The translations under genes were made by a program, and so were the position numbers. DNA of 8,888 nucleotides from Ruminiclostridium sp. (GTDB lineage: Bacteria > Bacillota_A > Clostridia > Oscillospirales > Ruminococcaceae), in NCBI GenBank assembly GCA_017550775.1, contig JAFZOA010000106.1, positions 1 to 8,888 on the forward strand. The letters run 5' to 3'. The notes under the pieces are model-generated. The model saw only the letters and a list, made by a program, of their open reading frames with translations. It ran no database searches and was not told where the DNA came from. Positions 8,047 through 8,888 of this stretch are shown here, piece after piece (position 1 is the first letter of the stretch; each line of letters begins with the position of its first letter).

Positions 8047-8080
8047 GCTGCAAGCATAAAAATCATTATGCTTTCTCAGC
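8047..8080 (-). promoter_or_regulatory. Hairpin in the kinase 5' leader
   Basis: AAGCATAA (8052-8059) and TTATGCTT (8066-8073) form an 8-bp stem with a 6-base loop. GCTG (8047-8050) and CAGC (8077-8080) can extend it by 4 bp across a small internal loop. No T-run follows on either strand, so it is not an obvious terminator. It sits 22 bases after the antitoxin remnant stop and about 60 bases before the kinase start. A weaker 5-bp stem, GCGCA/TGCGC, follows at 8019-8035. Possible roles are mRNA processing, stability or control of translation; none is shown by the sequence. Confidence 0.5.
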
Positions 8081-8101
8081 AAGCTCCCTTCATTTTGCGA
8101 G

Positions 8102-8347
8102 CTACTTATAAACATTGTCGTTTTTATCCATAAGACCTGTCGATATCCTCATGACCTCTGCGTCAGAGGCAGACTCCTCGTTATCGAGCGTCATACAGAC
8201 CGGGAAACCTTTGACTGCGATCGAACGTTTAAGGAATATCCGTATTGCATTTGAGAGATCGAGACCGAGCTTATCGTAGATCTCTGTTGCCTGACGTTTC
8301 TCAGCATTTGCCTCCTGGCTGTCCGCTTCTTTAATATTACTTTTTAT
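8102..8347 (-). pseudogene. RelB/DinJ-family antitoxin remnant without a normal start codon
   Basis: The minus-strand frame encodes EKRQATEIYDKLGLDLSNAI followed by RIFLKRSIAVKGFPV, the ribbon-helix-helix core of RelB/DinJ-type antitoxins, and ends in TAG at 8102-8104. These proteins bind a toxin nuclease and repress their own promoter. The frame opens at a TAA (8363-8365), and between that stop and the conserved core there is no ATG, GTG or TTG. The position where a start would be expected reads ATA (8345-8347), followed by AAA AGT AAT ATT, which looks like a normal N terminus with ATG changed to ATA. The full frame from there is 81 residues. There is no ribosome binding site and no RelE/YafQ-type toxin gene next to it. 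It is most likely a fossil; use of ATA as a start is less likely. The conserved body suggests recent loss. Confidence 0.72.
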
Positions 8348-8364
8348 GTATAAACTTAAATATT

Positions 8365-8393
8365 ATTATAACATATCACGCCAGAAAAATCAA
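8365..8393 (-). promoter_or_regulatory. Sigma-70-type promoter for the antitoxin remnant and kinase operon
   Basis: On the minus strand, TTGATT (8388-8393) and a perfect TATAAT (8365-8370) are separated by exactly 17 bases. Transcription would start near 8358, about 10 bases before the ATA codon of the antitoxin remnant. No terminator is seen between here and the kinase start, so this is the best candidate promoter for the kinase operon, giving a leader of about 370 bases. Confidence 0.72.
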
Positions 8394-8507
8394 CAACAGA
8401 TTCGGAACACATAATTACGACCATTAAAAATATGAACATCAGAACATTTATCAAATATCGACTTATGGTAATACTTTCATCTTATGCTGTGAATTGTGTG
8501 ACAGCGC

Positions 8508-8688
8508 TCGAACTAAGCAGGAAAGTACCAAAAATCAGCCGAAAAATGATAGGCTGACTATCACCCAGATATTTAACATAAAAAATCGTTCAAAAATCTG
8601 ATCTCTGGGCAGCAGTTATATTAAAGATAATATTAAAATATTAACATCATATAATTTTCCAATAGCAGGCGGTCGAACTAAGCAGGAA
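8508..8688. repeat. 16-bp direct repeat pair, 165 bp apart
   Basis: TCGAACTAAGCAGGAA occurs at 8508-8523 and identically at 8673-8688. The flanking bases differ apart from short matches. A 16-bp perfect match in non-coding DNA at this distance is unlikely by chance. It could be a pair of regulator sites or a trace of duplication or insertion. Confidence 0.7.
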
Positions 8689-8771
8689 TGTGCAGTATGT
8701 ACATAACAGTGCCCTATTTTATGTGCAACTCCTACAACGACCGTAAGAGCCATAATAAGTACCATATTTAA
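8688..8771 (+). CDS. Possible 27-aa small protein (low support)
   Basis: An ATG at 8688 opens a 27-codon frame starting MCSMYITVPYFMCNSYND and ending in TAA at 8769-8771, four bases before a hairpin. It has two Cys and many Tyr residues. The only ribosome-binding-like sequence is an AGG directly before the ATG, too close to work well, and the ATG lies in the end of the second direct repeat. No family is recognised. It may be chance. Confidence 0.15.
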   Translation: MCSMYITVPYFMCNSYNDRKSHNKYHI

Positions 8772-8775
8772 ACGA

Positions 8776-8808
8776 AAATCCCCTCAACCGGCTTGGTTAA
8801 GGGGATTT
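8776..8808 (-). terminator. Terminator-like inverted repeat
   Basis: Arms 8776-8789 and 8795-8808 form a 14-bp stem with a 5-base loop. The single non-Watson-Crick position would be a G-U pair in minus-strand RNA but an A-C mismatch in plus-strand RNA. On the minus strand the stem is followed by TTTTCGTTT, so termination of a gene entering from the right on the minus strand fits best. Confidence 0.6.
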
Positions 8809-8859
8809 CGTGGCTCCCCGACCGTCAACAAATCCGAAACATCCGTCACTATTTTGAGC

Positions 8860-8887
8860 GGGAGGGGAACCGTTTCCGGTTCCTCCC
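8860..8887. other. GC-rich hairpin at the window edge
   Basis: GGAACC (8866-8871) and GGTTCC (8878-8883) form a 6-bp stem with a 6-base loop. GGGA (8860-8863) and TCCC (8884-8887) extend it by 4 bp across a 2-base bulge. It could be part of a terminator or a mobile-element end, but the window stops here. Confidence 0.4.
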
Positions 8888-8888
8888 T

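Larger units (their letters stand above)
8394..8775. other. AT-rich intergenic region without a convincing gene
   Basis: No reading frame here has both a plausible length and a ribosome binding site. The region holds a 16-bp direct repeat (8508 and 8673), overlapping small inverted repeats at 8535-8563, and a longer-range pair CCCAGA (8564-8569) with TCTGGG (8604-8609). It also contains an AT-rich stretch around 8615-8660 with a TATAAT on the plus strand (8650-8655) but no matching -35 box. It separates the kinase promoter from whatever lies to the right of the window. Confidence 0.6.

Noticed and set aside
8191..8307. Out-of-frame ATG behind an AGGAGG inside the antitoxin remnant, 38 codons
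   Set aside because: The spacer is only 3 bases, the peptide has no recognisable features, and the conserved antitoxin residues lie in the other frame.
8356..8439. Small hydrophobic 27-codon minus-strand frame starting MFIFLMVVIMCSE
   Set aside because: It has no ribosome binding site and runs through the predicted promoter, so it is probably chance.
8811..8823. GGCTCCCCGA resembling the 3' end of some tRNA genes, as in an integration site
   Set aside because: No T-loop, anticodon stem or other tRNA part is next to it, so a ten-base likeness is not enough.
8784..8888. Open minus-strand frame entering from the right edge, ending in QAG and a stop inside the hairpin
   Set aside because: The stop lies within the terminator-like stem and the short peptide resembles no family I know; too little is visible to call a gene.

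Overview
This window looks chromosomal, from a low-to-moderate-GC Clostridia-type Firmicute, most likely an anaerobic gut lineage such as Ruminococcus or Lachnospiraceae. That is inferred from strong GGAGG-type ribosome binding sites, the style of the PAS-like sensor modules and the MOBP-type relaxase. No taxonomic marker gene is present, so species cannot be named.

Layout: (1) Positions 1-1257, plus strand, hold the 3' part of a relaxase gene of a mobilizable or conjugative element. It ends in a double stop and a strong terminator hairpin (1265-1315). (2) From about 1318 to 8007 everything reads on the minus strand as one signalling operon. In transcription order it has a very large membrane hybrid histidine kinase (7986-2755, 1743 aa), a response regulator with a degenerate and an intact receiver domain (2751-1984), and a third gene (from 1934) that starts well, with a good ribosome binding site and a membrane segment. 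The third gene is broken by an amber stop and a frameshift, and it fades out as it meets the relaxase end. (3) Upstream of the kinase is a RelB/DinJ-type antitoxin remnant with no recognisable start codon (8347-8102). It sits just downstream of a good sigma-70 promoter (8393-8365), so it probably lies within the kinase transcript leader. (4) Positions 8394-8888 hold no convincing gene. They contain AT-rich DNA, a 16-bp direct repeat 165 bp apart, several hairpins and a terminator-like inverted repeat.

How the genes work together: the kinase has an extracellular dCache domain with the residue pattern of amino-acid-binding dCache domains, six tandem PAS-like modules, and a complete His-Asp-His relay (HisKA, ATPase, receiver, HPt). 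The separate response regulator is the likely final phosphoryl acceptor, but it has no DNA-binding or enzymatic output. The broken third gene was a sensor-type membrane protein and may have carried an effector domain that is now lost. The most notable features are the periodic expansion of PAS-like modules (three intervals of exactly 131 aa, 393 bp), the erosion of the operon's last gene at a mobile-element boundary, and the antitoxin fossil in the leader.
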